In this document: positions 25,899 to 38,254 of the stretch, one piece after another | Numbering within the stretch: position 1 is the first letter of the stretch | How the letters are laid out: every line of letters begins with the position of its first letter | Source of the DNA: Acanthochlamys bracteata | Lineage: Eukaryota; Streptophyta; Magnoliopsida; Pandanales; Velloziaceae | Direction: 5' to 3' | NCBI GenBank assembly: GCA_019914995.1 | Contig: CM034139.1 | Coordinates: forward strand, 3,450,461-3,514,460 | DNA: 64,000 nt | The notes under the pieces: generated by a model | Told to the model about the DNA's origin: nothing | Databases searched by the model: none | Seen by the model: the letters and a program-made list of their open reading frames with translations, nothing else | Position numbers and translations under genes: made by a program

Positions 25899-28049
25899 GT
25901 ACTCCATTAACAATGGGCATAAGCATTGTGACTTAATGAGCACAAACATATAAGTTTGATTTCAGATTTATACTCTTTCAAGTTGTCAAGCTCATAGAGT
26001 GGGGTAAATGAAAAGTTTTGCTACTTTCTAGCTTTACCAGGTATGTTTCAGTATGAGTTACTGGTTTTATATCTTTTGTCACTGATAGGAAGATTCCTTA
26101 TCGTCAAAATCTTGTTTTCCTGGCTTCTGTGCTTTCATAATCAGGTATGTGCTGTGCTGGGGCGCAAGATCGGATGGTCTGGATCTCCCCTGACCCACAC
26201 TAGGGCCTTGGCTGGGGTCAGAGTTGGTTGGCTCTGGCTCAAGCGTTGACGATCCCTTATGCTAGTTACTTATTTTCTTATTGTAAGCTGCCAATATCCT
26301 ATAGATAGTGAAATGCCTTTTATAATATCAAATTCTCTCACCAATATTAGCAAAATTATGGGATTAGTGCGGGCGGAGGCGTGCAGTTTTAAAGAAAAGA
26401 GAGATTAGGGAATTTGTTTATAATTTTCAGGAGTCATTGAACAACACTGACAAATACCAACACCCACTAAAGGAACTAGTTGATGGTGCATGTGATGTGA
26501 TACATGTGTTATGTACTAAGTGTATGGTTTGACCTCAACAACATCTAAAAAATCAAATTGTGATCCTTTCTTCCAGTTCTACTGGATATAGCACTCAGGT
26601 AGTCAAAGTCCAATCAGATTAAACACTAATTTTATTTGATGAACTATTGGACCATTGTTGTGGTTAAAAAACAAATATAGAGGCATCCTATGTGCTTGGA
26701 AAGTTACATCTTGAAGCGAATCAATTTGTTTTGGTAGTTTCAATAATTTGATTATTTTGTATCTTCTGTTTTTTCCCCTCTTTTTTCCATCATCCACACC
26801 CTTGTGAATAAGGCAGATTGCACTATCGTGTTTTTCACTTGAGGAATGGATGTCGTGACTTCGGAGACTTACTTTTTTATTTAATTTCTTCAATTTTCAA
26901 AGAAATAGAGGTTGGAACATGATATTCTTCTTTAAACCATATATTCAACAACATCAGTACATTTTTGCTAGTTTCATCGAGGAGGTTGTAAAAGTAGTAC
27001 TGTATATCTTTAAATTAGTTTGGCTGCATGGTGCATCTTATTTAACAAATCAGATATCCTTCAACATTTCTAAGCTATTGTCTCTGAATTGTGCTTCATG
27101 TAGGAAATGCTTCCTTGAAGATCTTGCTCGTGGATCTGGATGACTTCCTCAAAGCAGTTTGGAGAGCACCCAAGGAAGGGATGGCTAGGGCATTCTTCTT
27201 CAAACCCTCATAAAGTGTAAATGAAGTCTATAATGAACCATATCCGGACAGATGGAGCGCTACTCAGTCATCTTCATAATGAACCCAGACAATTTGTCCA
27301 TCATATTTTGGAAAATGATAGAAACATCCTTGCGCATTATTAATAATGATTTTGAATTTGTTTCAACCTTGAAACTCAGTTATAGTGTTGTCAAATCCAG
27401 ATTGGACCATCTGGTTCAATCAGAAAATTGCCGATCCGAAGCATAAATTGGTTTGGGTTTACAAAATAATATGTTCAAGCAAACTAACCGTATTGATTTG
27501 GGTTGACCTAAGTGGTCGGATCTATCTGTAAACTGCCCGACCCAGTCGATTCAGATTGTGCTGAAAAAATTAGAAATACGGCTGATCAAAATGATTCAAT
27601 TTTGTTCGGCTCCGTTTTCGCTATTCTCTTTTCATCTACATCTAGATTTTCTCAGTTCCTCAGCTCCCGCACTTCAGTATCCGCTCCAATTTTGTCGAAT
27701 TCATCGCTCTGCTCTTCTGATCAGTTGCGATGCTTGTAATTCATAGCATTTGCTACTTTGTTCACCTCCAATATCATCACTCAACACCGCCACTCCTCCC
27801 TAGCATCATCACTCTATCCCGTTGCTCCAATTTCATCGCTATCCTCTATTGCTCCGCTTGCGATTTCGTTCTACTCTGCTGCTTTGGTTGCTTCTCTCTT
27901 CCATTTTTGTCGCCGTGACGCGATTGCATCACATTGTTGGACATCTTTTCTCAGATTCTGCCACACAATTTTTAATAATTTCACAAGTTCAAAATTCTTC
28001 AAGAGTTAAAAGTGATCATGTTTGGAATCACTATAGTTAGCTGATGTCA
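25899..28049. other. Gene-free interval between protease pseudogene and gypsy element
   Basis: No intact gene is supported. 27380-28020 starts with phrases such as GTTGTCAAATCCAGATTGGACC and continues into a C/T-rich stretch. Both features resemble the hAT-like elements near 49744 and 51849, so it may be a truncated relative. Open frames of 60-95 codons at 26603, 27512 and 27758 have low-complexity composition and no family match I recognise. Confidence 0.4.
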
Positions 28050-29345
28050 TGTAACATCCTAAAATTTAAATTAAGGGTATGTATATCATTTCAATTCTTT
28101 TGGACTAAGCCTGTTTGAGTGGATTTTGATGTAGGTTAAAATTCAAGCTCAAGCCCACTCTCCGATTAACTCCCAGACTTATTTAGAAACCTCTAATTTG
28201 TATTTTTTATTTACCTACCTCACATTCCTTCTCAAGCTCAATCTCCTGCTATCCTCTTCTTTTTGCAAGTGCACTTTCTCCCTTCTTCTTTTTCTTGCAT
28301 ATTTGTCGCTCTCGAAAAGCTTGAGCCGCGATGCCAATAAGCATCGCGGTAGGCGGGAGTTTCGCTGACAAACCACTATCAGACGAAATTGACTGTCGGA
28401 GGACGAAATTTCGATCTTCTTCGTCCATGGCTACTCCACTACTCAATTTCACTCTCTCATACCAAAACAGTGTTACAGCTCTCCAAGATTGACGTATGTC
28501 TCGGCCATCCGCGCTAGGTGAGGGATCATTGGCGCTGATGTTGTTGTTTTGCAACTACAATCACCTTCCAAGTTATCTCAATTGCTTACTAAAGGCTAAT
28601 TCAACTTCAGTCAGAACCCTAATTGTTGGAATTGACAAGCAAGTGGGCTTTGCTGATTATGTGAGATGTAGCACGTAAACCTCATCGTCAAGATTTATTA
28701 TTGAACTATTTCTGAGCCCTATTTTCCTATGCGATAGATATTTTTCTACATCTGAAGCCAAAAAGTCTCGACGTAAAAATTTAGAGCTGATTAGGAGTAG
28801 CAGTAGCATCAAAAAATGACTTGCGGTTATGTTTAAGGATGAAGATTGAGTTTTTGGGTATGCATTAATTTTTGGCGATTGAGATATACTGTTGTAAGTG
28901 CATGGTATACTTAATATCGTTGTGATGGATATTTGGCAATCGCTTACATGTATTTCTTAGGACTGAAAGAGGAAAGAGAGTGTGTTAAATCAGTTGTGAT
29001 CAGTGCGCAATTTGTACATTAACAAAGGACTTAAGCTGAGGATTTTCGTGCCTCTTTTATTCCTAAATTATCGTTAGATTTTCGGCTAATATAATATTTG
29101 CCTTGGCCCTCCGATATATCTTGCCATTTCATGCATGTATGATTCCTCCTTCATAATGCATATTTGTTATGACTTGTTGACATGCTTAGCGTTTTAATTA
29201 TCGAATATTAGGATTGATGGTATTATGATTTATGAATGATAACTTTATTATTATCCGAAAATAATTTCTTAGAATATTACTAATTTTGAGTTACTATTAT
29301 TGTGATTTTATTGCCTCATTGGGTATGAGATTTATGATCATGATA
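28050..29345 (+). repeat. Truncated 5' LTR of the gypsy element
   Basis: It aligns by eye with the 3' LTR over its whole length. The phrase CCATCCGCGCTAGG is at 28505-28518 here and at 36129-36142 in the other copy. TGATCAGTGYGC- and ATGATTCCTCC-type landmarks follow in the same order. Similarity stops near the ATTATGATC-like stretch at about 29345, after which gag-like sequence begins. The roughly 1.3 kb present at 36960-38241 of the 3' LTR has no counterpart, so the U5 side was lost together with the primer-binding site. Confidence 0.85.
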
Positions 29346-32300
29346 AGCCTTATTGTAGTAATTGAATATGTCATCACTTTGCCGCTTGTCCTCCTTTTCG
29401 TGATGAATGTCATCATTGCGGTCTACGATGTCGTATTAAATGGGATTGTCTTTATTTTGCATCTCAGACAGATTGAAAAAAAGGACCCTTACTTGTACCA
29501 GCTCTTTTAGCACCTACATCTATTGTTGTACAATATTTAATACAGCATACTTCTATTAGAGAAGTCGTGGGGTGTGGGTCGAGGACAACAGGTTGGAGGG
29601 GTGGTCACAAAGCTTTCGGAAGAGGACAAGCCCCATCTCAATCAATTGGCACACTTGCTCTCACTGCTTCGAAGCTAGCTATTGTATGTTTTATGACTCG
29701 TCAGGATGCGAAGGCATTGAATACAATCGTGTCAGGTATACATTAATCTTTACATTGAATGTCGCCCTTTGATGCCAAGGAGCATGATATACCTTAATCT
29801 CTTTTTAAGAGTAAGATTTATGATGGAAGACCTTAGGTTTTAGGACTTTGTGAATTATCCTCTTTCAGATATATGTTAGTTAGTGGTGAGAAGACAGGAG
29901 AACTGTTTGATTCTGGATCTGCTCATTCGTATGTGTTGTGTGATTTCGAAACTATGCTATTCTAGAACCATTAGCAACACCACGTATGGTGTCTAAGCCG
30001 ATGAATGATGTGTTTCTAATAAATTTGGTACTTCATTTTTATGTAGTCCGAATTGATGGTCATGAGATGCCTGCAAATTTGGTGTTGATGAATATGACTT
30101 GTATTTGATGTGTTAATGGGGATGGACCAGCTTGCTTCTTATTATGATTTGGTGGATTGTTTCAGTAAGACTATAAGGTTCTAGATTAAAGGAGAACCTG
30201 AGTTTAGCTTCCAAGGTGATCGACAACAGCCTCTAACAACTTAATCTCTTAGATGCGATGAGGATGCTAAAAAATGGTATTACTCTTATCTTGTTTGAAT
30301 TCACGATATTATACCCTAAAAAGTGGACTATATGCTATTCCTATTGCAAGAGATTTTCGAAAGTATTTCCTGACAATCTTACAGAACTACCACTCGATAG
30401 GGAGATAAAATTTGCTTTAATCTGGTGCCCTAGTGCGGCACTGATTTCTATGCCTTAGCGTCGTGTGTGTCTCCTACTGAGTTGAAGTAGTTGAAAACGT
30501 AGCTGGAGGACTTGTTAGAGAAAGGTTTCTTTCGTCCTAGTGTATCTCTTTCATGTGCACCTGTCATTTTTATACGTAAGAAGGACGAATCTCTTCGGTT
30601 GTGCATTGATTATCCATAATTAAAAAATAACTGCGTAACCGATACCTCCTTAGAATTGATGGTTTAATTGATTTGCTTGAAATGCAAGTTATTTTCGAAA
30701 ATTGACCTTCGCTCGAGGGACTACCAAGTGAAGATGAGGAGAGAAGATGTACAACAGACTGCTTTTCGAGTTAGATATGGGCATTATGAATTCTTGGTGA
30801 TGCTTTTTGGGTAGACTAATACTCCTGCAGCTTCCATGGATCTTTTATACAAGGTGTTTAGACCTTATCTGTATCGGTTTTAATTGTCATTATTAATGAT
30901 GTGTTGGTTTACTCTAAAAGTAAGGAAGATATGTGGAGCACCTACGAATACTGCTTCAGACATTGAAAGAAAAAAACTGTATACCAAGTTATCCAAATAC
31001 GAATTTTTGTTGGATAGTGATTTTTTTGGGTCATGTTGTCTCAAACACTTATGTTACGGTAGATCAAAAAAGATAGAAGCTATAGAGAAGTGGATCAGGC
31101 CGAAAATGTTGTAGAGGTTCGTAACTTTCTTAACATAGTAGGATATTATATGAGGTTCATACAAGATTCCTCTAAGATAGTAGCACCTTTGACTAACATT
31201 ACTCGTAAAGGAGCAAAGTTTGACTAGAATGATAAGTGCGAGGAGAGTTTTCAAAGACTAAAGACATACGTGACTTTAGCACCTGTCCTCGCATTACCTA
31301 GAAGTGGGAGTGGGTTCTAAGTATATTGTGATGTTTCGCGAGTTGGATTGGGATGCATATTAATGCAGCAAGATGCACAAACAGAATTATCCTATGCATG
31401 ACTTAGAACTGGCCGCCATTGTGTTCTCATTGAAGATTTGGAGAACTATTTGTATGGAGAGCTTTATGAGATCTACACTGATTATAAGAGTTTGAAGTAC
31501 ATTTTTTTATCAAAAGGAGCTAAATATAAGGTGGCGTCGTTAGTTACAATTGTTGAAGGACTATGACTGTACAATTTTGTATCATCCAGGTAAGACGAAT
31601 GTGGTTTCAAATGCAACATGCCATAAGTTAACAGGAAGCTTGGCACATCTTTCTGAGGTACCTCGATCTTTAGCACACGATTTCGATGAGTGGTTTAAGA
31701 TTAGAGGTAAGGTTTGGCGTCTGACTTGCATATTTGATGATACGTTATGTTTTGAGAGACATAATTATATCTAATCAGGGACGTAACCCATAATTGGCCA
31801 ATTCAGTGAACCAAGTTAAATACGGTGTGGCTAAGAGATTTATAGATGATGCTGATGGTCCTGTTTGGTGTGACTCTAGATTATGTGTTCATAATGTGTA
31901 TAATCTCCGACATGAGATACTAGATGAGGCTTACAGGTCTGCATAGTTGATACATTCTGGTGCAACAAAAATGTATATGGACCTACGATAATTGTATTCA
32001 TGAGAAGGTGTCAAAAGGGACATAGTTGATTTCGTCTCAAAATGTCTAACATGTCAGTTTGTAAAGACAGTACCAGAGGCTTGAAGGATTATTACAACCA
32101 TTACCTATTCGCGAGTGGAAGTGAGATCATATCTATATGGATTTTGTGATAGGTCTATCGCATACATCTCCATCTCAGAGTTATAAGTCTATTTGGATAA
32201 TCGTGGATCGTTTAATAAATAGTGCACATTTTCTACCCGTACCAACTATCTAAAATGCGGCTTGGTATACACAACTGTACATGCAAAAAATTATAAAATT

Positions 32301-33230
32301 GTATAGGATACACTTGGACAATTGTTTCTAATTGTAAGACAAATTACTTCTCGCTTTTGGAATAAAATTCAGCAAACTCTTGGTACCCAATTGATCTACA
32401 GTATAGTTTCATTCTTAAACAGATGGCCAAACTGAGTATACTATATAAACCTTGGAAGGCATGCTGTGTTATCGTGTGCTTGTATTTAGGGCAGGCTTGG
32501 GATCAACATTTACTTTTGGTGGAGTTTGTCTATAATAATAATTACCATGCTAGTACAAATGGCATGTTTTGAGATCTTATACGGAAGAAAGTGTCGATTC
32601 TCCCATGTGCTAGCTTGAGACTAAAGAGATCGATGAACTCTTACTTGACATTATTCATGACACCACCAAGAAGATTAAGCTTGTTAGAGAAAAGATGAAT
32701 GCAGCTCAACGTAGGCAGAAAGTGTATACTAATCCTAAAAGCTGTGCAATGCCCTTTCTTTGTTGGAGATGAGTTTTGTTACGGGTTTCTCTGATGAAAG
32801 ACATCTTGCGTTGTAGGAAGAAAGAGAAGCTCAATCCAAGGTTTATTAGTCCTTTTAAGATATAGAAAGAATAGGTGAAGTTGTATAGAAACTAGTAGTA
32901 TCATCAAGCTTGTCAGGTATCCATCTTGTATTTAATGTTCGATGCTTCGGAAGTGTTTGAGTGACACATCACATTTGATCGAGCTAATCGTTGAACAAGT
33001 TCGTGAGGACCTAACATATAGAGAATGCCCAGAAGCAATTGTGAATCATCAAATTCGTCAACTACGAAAACAAGAATTGTGTTTTGTTTTAGTTTTGTAG
33101 CAAAACTACTCACGTAGAGAAGCGACGTGGGAATTGGAATACGAAATGAAAGCCAAGTATCATTGGTTGCTCACTTTGTCAATATGCTTTGTCCTTTATA
33201 TATTTCAAATTCGAGGACGAATTTTGAAAA
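29345..33230 (+). pseudogene. Gypsy gag-pol polyprotein remnant
   Basis: Domains are readable in shifting frames. A damaged Cys-rich gag knuckle lies near 29385-29470. The protease motif LFDSGSAHSYV is at about 29903-29935. RT follows with [20 protein letters not shown] (about 30500-30560), [16 protein letters not shown] (30690-30740), [14 protein letters not shown] (30760-30800) and KLYTKLSKYEFLLDS (30975-31020). RNase H reads [14 protein letters not shown] near 31327 and LQLLKDYDCTILYHPGKTNV near 31540-31605. Integrase zinc-finger and core residues run from about 31950 to 32640. The chromodomain-like tail REATWELEYEMKAKYHW is near 33115-33170. The RT catalytic box reads IIND instead of IDD near 30890 and sits next to a frameshift. 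A purine-rich tract (about 33224-33240) precedes the 3' LTR. Nothing here can be functional. Confidence 0.88.
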
Positions 33231-33385
33231 AGAGAGTTGTATTGTAACATCTTAGAATTTAAATTGAGGGTATGTATGTATTTTAAATTTTTTTAGACTA
33301 AACATGTTTTAGTGGATTTAATGTGGGTTAAATTTCAAGCTCAAGCCCACCCTCCTATTAACTCCTAGACTTAACTAGAAACCCT

Positions 33386-35502
33386 TGTTAGATAAACCTA
33401 TAAGATCAACTCAAGAGAGGATAGGTAAGCTGAGTTGATAATAAAAAAAATTTGATTAACAGAAATTCGTACATGCAGCATATAGATAGCTGATTATGCG
33501 TATGATAAATCCTACAAAGAGATTAGCGCAGCAGATTTTGTAATAAAAAAATTTAACGATAAATAAAAACTAGTCAGGAGATTTACATAGTTCGATAAAC
33601 CTCTTTTACTACATCCACAGGTACTGTTTCATAAGAGTTGAAGCTTCACTATACTTTTAACAAATTATGTTTACCAAAAGCAAAACCAAGCACAGGATTT
33701 CTTACACAAGGCAATCTCTTACAGTCTACCGAACATACACACGTCTCCCTAACTGGATAGATAGCCTTATTACAAAGTTATAAATTTCTAGCAAATTCCA
33801 ACCGAGCTTCTCCTTCATGTGCTTCGCCAAGCACTTAGCCACTGGTTTATAGAAATTTAAATAACATAAGTTAAGCACAGGATCAATTTCAAAGTAATAA
33901 GTAAATCTAAAGTTAGCTAGTGAGATGATCAAAGAAGCTGCCAGAAAATGTATTCAGTAGATGATCAACAGCAGTAGAATCTCTATTTTGAAGGATTGAG
34001 TCGATGTAATGCTTGTTGGTTCTTCTTTTAATTTCTCTGTATTTTTTTTCCTATATTCTCACTATTTTTCTATTCTCTTCCTTTCTTCATTACTGACATA
34101 ACTTTTCTGTTTATATACTTTCTTATTACAGCTCTTGAAGTTGAGATCACAATAGCTTGAATTATTTCCGTTATCCTTTATGTGCTTGCTGTCGTGTTGA
34201 GTTTCTTGCCGTTGTCGTCCGCACCCTAATGTTGGATTTTCAATAGATTGAGTGAGCTTCTTTTTTGAAATGTCTGGTAGGTCTTTAGGTGATCTATCTC
34301 TTAGCATTTAATTCTAATTAACTCGTTGAGATTTGATCTTCTCGAGACAATGAATGCAGCAACTCGATAATTTGAATTTTCGCTAATCGTGCGTCCTCTT
34401 CCTCGCTGGTAACTATCTTGTCATTTGATGTGGCCCCCAATGAAATTAAATTTCAAATCAGAGAGACTAGGATGAGTCTTTGATGGGATTTAATTTTTCC
34501 AACTTGGATTGCGATTAGCTTGAAGAACTCGCGAGTATATAGTGTCTAGTGAAGCTTCAGATCTGTTACACCTCACCTCCCAACTTCAGAACTCCAAATT
34601 GTTCTTCAACATGCTTAATAATTTCTTTCTTATACCTCAATATAATGCATTGTTGTATGGCTGCAGTTGACTTGTGAATGATGCATACAATCTTTTATTG
34701 TTGCTTGATCAGTGAATTCTTCATAAATAAAATTAAAATCTGAATCTTAAACTCATTTCTGTGCTGTCAATGAGCATGGTTCTAATAGCTAATTTGCTAT
34801 GCATTCTTGACATTTTTTTGTTATGATTAATTGTTGATGTGAAACTGTAGCTAGTATGTTCCTCAATGAATCTTCAAAATTGAGCTTCAAGTGGATGAGA
34901 AATTTTTTATCAAACCACATTTGAGAATTTATTTCCAGCAATGTCTGAATTACATCTTACTGTTTTTTGAATTCTCTTTCATTCTTTCACGATTTTCTAA
35001 ATTTGTATTGATCGTGTTTTGATGAGCTATTAAATCAATCTTATAGTGTGCATGTCGCTCTGACTCTGATAAGAAGTTGAGGTTTAAATAGAATCTACAT
35101 CATATTAAAAATCATCTATGAAAAGTAAAGATGATTGCAATCTCTTGATTTCTTCTCTATTCGCGAGCAGTAGCAAGACAACCGGCTATCGATTAATATG
35201 TTTTTCTCTATTCTTTGCTTAATGCTTTGTTTTCTGGCTGTTCTATTTCTCTGCTGATTTTGTTCATGCGGCTCATAAAGAATTTCGCATACTAGTAGCA
35301 ATCAGGAAGCTAATTGTTAGGTAATTGTGTATAGGTGAAAGATGTCCTTGTAGCATAGTTGGCTTGTTGTCTGCTACATGTAAGACAAGTCTTAGTTATA
35401 AGATTCTAGAGCACTTGATGATAGCTAATTAGTTTAACCTAAGTCATAAATCATAATTTTTAATTTGTTATTATCATCTAAATCAACATTGAGGTTCCAA
35501 CA
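33386..35502 (-). mobile_element. Copia-type LTR element nested in the gypsy LTR
   Basis: The 2117-bp insert has TG...CA ends: it starts TGTTAG at 33386 and ends TTCCAACA at 35502. It is flanked by a perfect 5-bp duplication, ACCCT (33381-33385 and 35503-35507). Read on the minus strand, it begins TGTTGGAACCTCAATGTTGA and continues GATGATAATAACAAA, the usual start of SIRE/Maximus-type copia LTRs. A sequence close to the Met-tRNA primer-binding site, CTTATCAGAGTCAGAGC, lies on the minus strand at 35057-35073. The other end (33560-33640) has the ATCCACAGGTACTG region typical of the LTR 3' part. No integrase or RT was recognised. The open frame at 34062-34307 (minus) has a weak gag-like Cys/Lys-rich tail. 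It is therefore a deletion derivative or a non-autonomous element. Exact LTR lengths are not determined. Confidence 0.8.
35057..35073 (-). other. Primer-binding-site-like sequence of the nested copia element
   Basis: The minus strand reads CTTATCAGAGTCAGAGC, close to the TGGTATCAGAGC complement of initiator Met-tRNA used by most plant copia elements, with an interruption. It lies about 430 bases inside the minus-strand 5' end, where an LTR/internal boundary is expected. Confidence 0.5.
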
Positions 35503-35802
35503 ACCCTAAGTTGTATTTCTTGTATACCTATCTCACTTCCTTCTCTATTCTCGTTCATCCAAATTTTTCCTCCCGCGAACAAGTCATGCCTACCACTAGC
35601 CGCTGACCCTCTTCTTTTTGCAAGTGCTCTCTCTTTCTTCTTCTTTCTCCTAATATTTGTCGCTCTCGAAGATTTTCGAGCCATGGTGTCAACGAGCATC
35701 AGGATAAGCGCGGGGTTCCGCCACCGAGCGACTACCGCCAGAATTGCTTTTGTAGAAGGAAAGAATTTCCATCTCCTTCCTTTTCTATGACTACTTCACA
35801 CT

Positions 35803-36067
35803 CAGAGCATGTTTGGAGAGCTTTTCTCCCACTTCTCTTTCCAACTTTTTATTTCATGTTTCCCAATAAAGCTTGTAAAATATTTTACAATTTTTTTTAA
35901 ATATTTTAAAAGTATAAAAAAATTTTACGTCGTAAAATCACACTATTATTAGTTGTTTTTATTATTCTTTTAAGTAAAAACAATATGGCTCGTTTTTCAA
36001 AAAATTTTAAAATTATTCTCCTTTTTTAGAAAAGCTATTTTTCAATAAGCACTCTCAAATATCTCTT
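35803..36067. mobile_element. AT-rich inverted-repeat element inside the 3' LTR
   Basis: The 5' LTR runs CTACTCCACTACTCAATTTC without a break at about 28430-28450. The 3' LTR has about 265 extra bases at the same point, beginning GCATGTTTGGAGAGCTTTT and ending AATAAGCACTCTCAAATATC. The ends are imperfect inverted repeats around an AT-rich core. Similar AT-rich blocks with TTTGGA/TCCAAA-type ends occur near 9340-9960, 52560 and 54630. The exact target duplication is not resolved. Confidence 0.65.
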
Positions 36068-38254
36068 CAATTTCACTCCTTCCTACCAAAATGATGCCGC
36101 AACTCTCCAAGACCGATGTTGGTCTCGACCATCCGCGCTAGGCGAGGGATCATTACGGCCAGTGTTGTCGTTTGTAACTATAGTCAGCTTTCAAGCCATG
36201 TCAATTGCTTGCTAAAGGCTATTCAATTTTAATCGGAACCCTATTCGTCGGAATTCGGCTAGCAAGTGAGCCGCTAGTTAGGTGAGATGCAATGTGTAAA
36301 TCTCATCGTTTTGTTGTTGTACTATTTATTAACATATTTCTTATGCAGTAGGTATTTTCTTTGATCGAAAGCTCAAAAGTTCGATGTTGAAACTTGGAGT
36401 TGATCAGAAGTTAGCACTAGCACTATAAAATGACTCATTTTTACGGTTATGTTTGGGATTAAAGATTGAATTTTTTTAGTAGGCATTAATTTTTGGTTGT
36501 TGATATAGCACTATAAGTGCTTAGTATTCTTAATGTCGTTGATATTCGGTAATCGCTTATGTGTATTTGTTAGGACAGAAAGATGAAAATAGTGTGCTAA
36601 ATCGGTTGTGATCAGTGTGCGGTTTGTACACTAAGGAAGGACTTACGACAAGATTTACCGTGCCTCTTTTCTTCCTAAATTATCGTTAGGTTTTTGGCTC
36701 ATATAAAATTTGCATTAGTCTCCGGCATATCTTGTCTTTTTCATACATGTATGATTCCTCCCTCATTATGCATGTTTCTTATAACTTATTGACATGCTTA
36801 GCATTTTAATTATTAGATATTACGATTGGTGGTATTATGATTTCATGAATGATAATTTCACTATTATTCGAAAATAATTTCTTGGGATATTATTAATTTT
36901 TTAAAATATTATTATTGTGATTTCATTTGTCTTGCCAAGTATGAGAGTTATGATCGATAATTTACTAGATTGAGTATATATCTTATACGAACGTATATTT
37001 AAATATATATTTTAAGCCAATTTATACAATATATGTATATGTGTGTGTTTGAGATCATAACCTCAGTGAGTATGAGGCGAGCATCCACCTATAGCCATAG
37101 TATTAAGTAAGCAAATGCCCGTAGAGCGATACCATAGCCCATCCAAACCAATCAACTGGATGGTTGTAGCCTTGGTGAGGCACGTTTGAGAGAGTCTGGA
37201 TATCGAATACCGGCAAAGTTATGGGATTGAAGATTAGATTTAGGTTTAGCTATCTTAACTCTCTGACTGTTGTATTTTATTATGGATTACAAATTATTAG
37301 ATATTATGTTAGCAAAGCATTTTATTATTAACTTATTATGTTTCTAATAAATATGTCGTTTTAATATTTACTTATCTACTACTGAATTATTTATTTACTT
37401 TATTTAATTATCTATTAACTTGTGATTTTGTATCCTTTATGAGACTGTTATTTAGATATTTGATTTATTTATTATAACTTAGCTTGTATCTACTGTTTCC
37501 TTATTAAGTTTCAAAGTATACGTGTTCATCAAAACTATTTTATCCTGCTAAATTGATTTTGAAAGTATATTGACATTAATTACATTATATAATTATTTAT
37601 TTTTGCATGTTGCATTGCCTATAATTGCATCTTCTCTGCCAAGGACTGAGTCGGTATGGAAAGACTTAAGACTTTCTAAGATTGGTCTAATCTATAGTTG
37701 CATTTGTATACATGTAGAGAGATAGAAATTAAACAGTAGATAATGCATTAGAAAAACTTTAACCGGTACGTCATGCTATTTTTACCTACTGAAATTGGGC
37801 TAATTTTTTTTTCTTTGGCCTCCCCTAAATAGGTCAAAGGCACTAAAACGAGAAGTTGAATTAGCATCATCAACGAGTCCTACGCATTGAGGGTATTCCA
37901 TTGTCCTTCACGTTCCACTTTTGCATATGGTGATTCCGTGAACTCAAGAAGAATGTACTACTCTGTTATTTATTTGTAAATATCATCTATCTTTTTTGTG
38001 TCTATTTATCTTGTAATATAGTGACGGCTATCGATAACCAGTAGTCGCTATGTGATTCATTTTGGTAGTAGTATTATTATTTTACTATTGTAAATATATT
38101 TATATTGTTATAAGTTAAAGTTTTATGTCTACACCTTTAAACTTTTAGGAAAGATGCTGTCGAAATTTTGAAAATTTTGGCAATTGATATATTTGAGTCT
38201 ATTGGAACAATTTGAGTAATGCCCTAGATAAGGGTGTGACATGATAGTAGCAAT

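Larger units (their letters stand above)
28050..38241 (+). mobile_element. Decayed Ty3/gypsy chromovirus with nested insertions
   Basis: A plus-strand LTR retrotransposon runs from TGTAACATCC at 28050 to GGTGTGACA ending at 38241, both typical of Del/Tekay-type LTR ends. Internal order is gag remnant, protease, RT, RNase H, integrase and chromodomain-like tail. The 5' LTR is recognisable only to about 29345; its distal part, the primer-binding site and most of gag are gone. The 3' LTR is interrupted by a copia-type insertion and a small inverted-repeat element. Five-base flanks TGTCA (28045-28049) and TGATA (38242-38246) do not match, so no target duplication is visible. The LTRs differ at many positions and the coding region has many stops, so the insertion is old. 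Confidence 0.9.
33243..38241 (+). repeat. 3' LTR of the gypsy element, interrupted
   Basis: It starts TGTAACATCTTAG directly after the polypurine tract and ends GGTGTGACA at 38241. Removing the copia-type insertion (33386-35502 plus one duplicated ACCCT) leaves an LTR of about 2.9 kb that still includes a small inverted-repeat element (about 35803-36067). Sequence before 33385 and after 35508 matches contiguous sequence around 28185-28200 of the 5' LTR, confirming the interruption. 36960-38241 is present only in this copy. Confidence 0.85.

Noticed and set aside
27512-28040. Cluster of overlapping plus-strand open frames
   Set aside because: All three frames are open because the sequence is C/T-rich and stop-poor; no frame looks like a protein.
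28045-38246. Target-site duplication for the gypsy element
   Set aside because: The flanks TGTCA and TGATA match at only three of five positions, so a duplication is not claimed.
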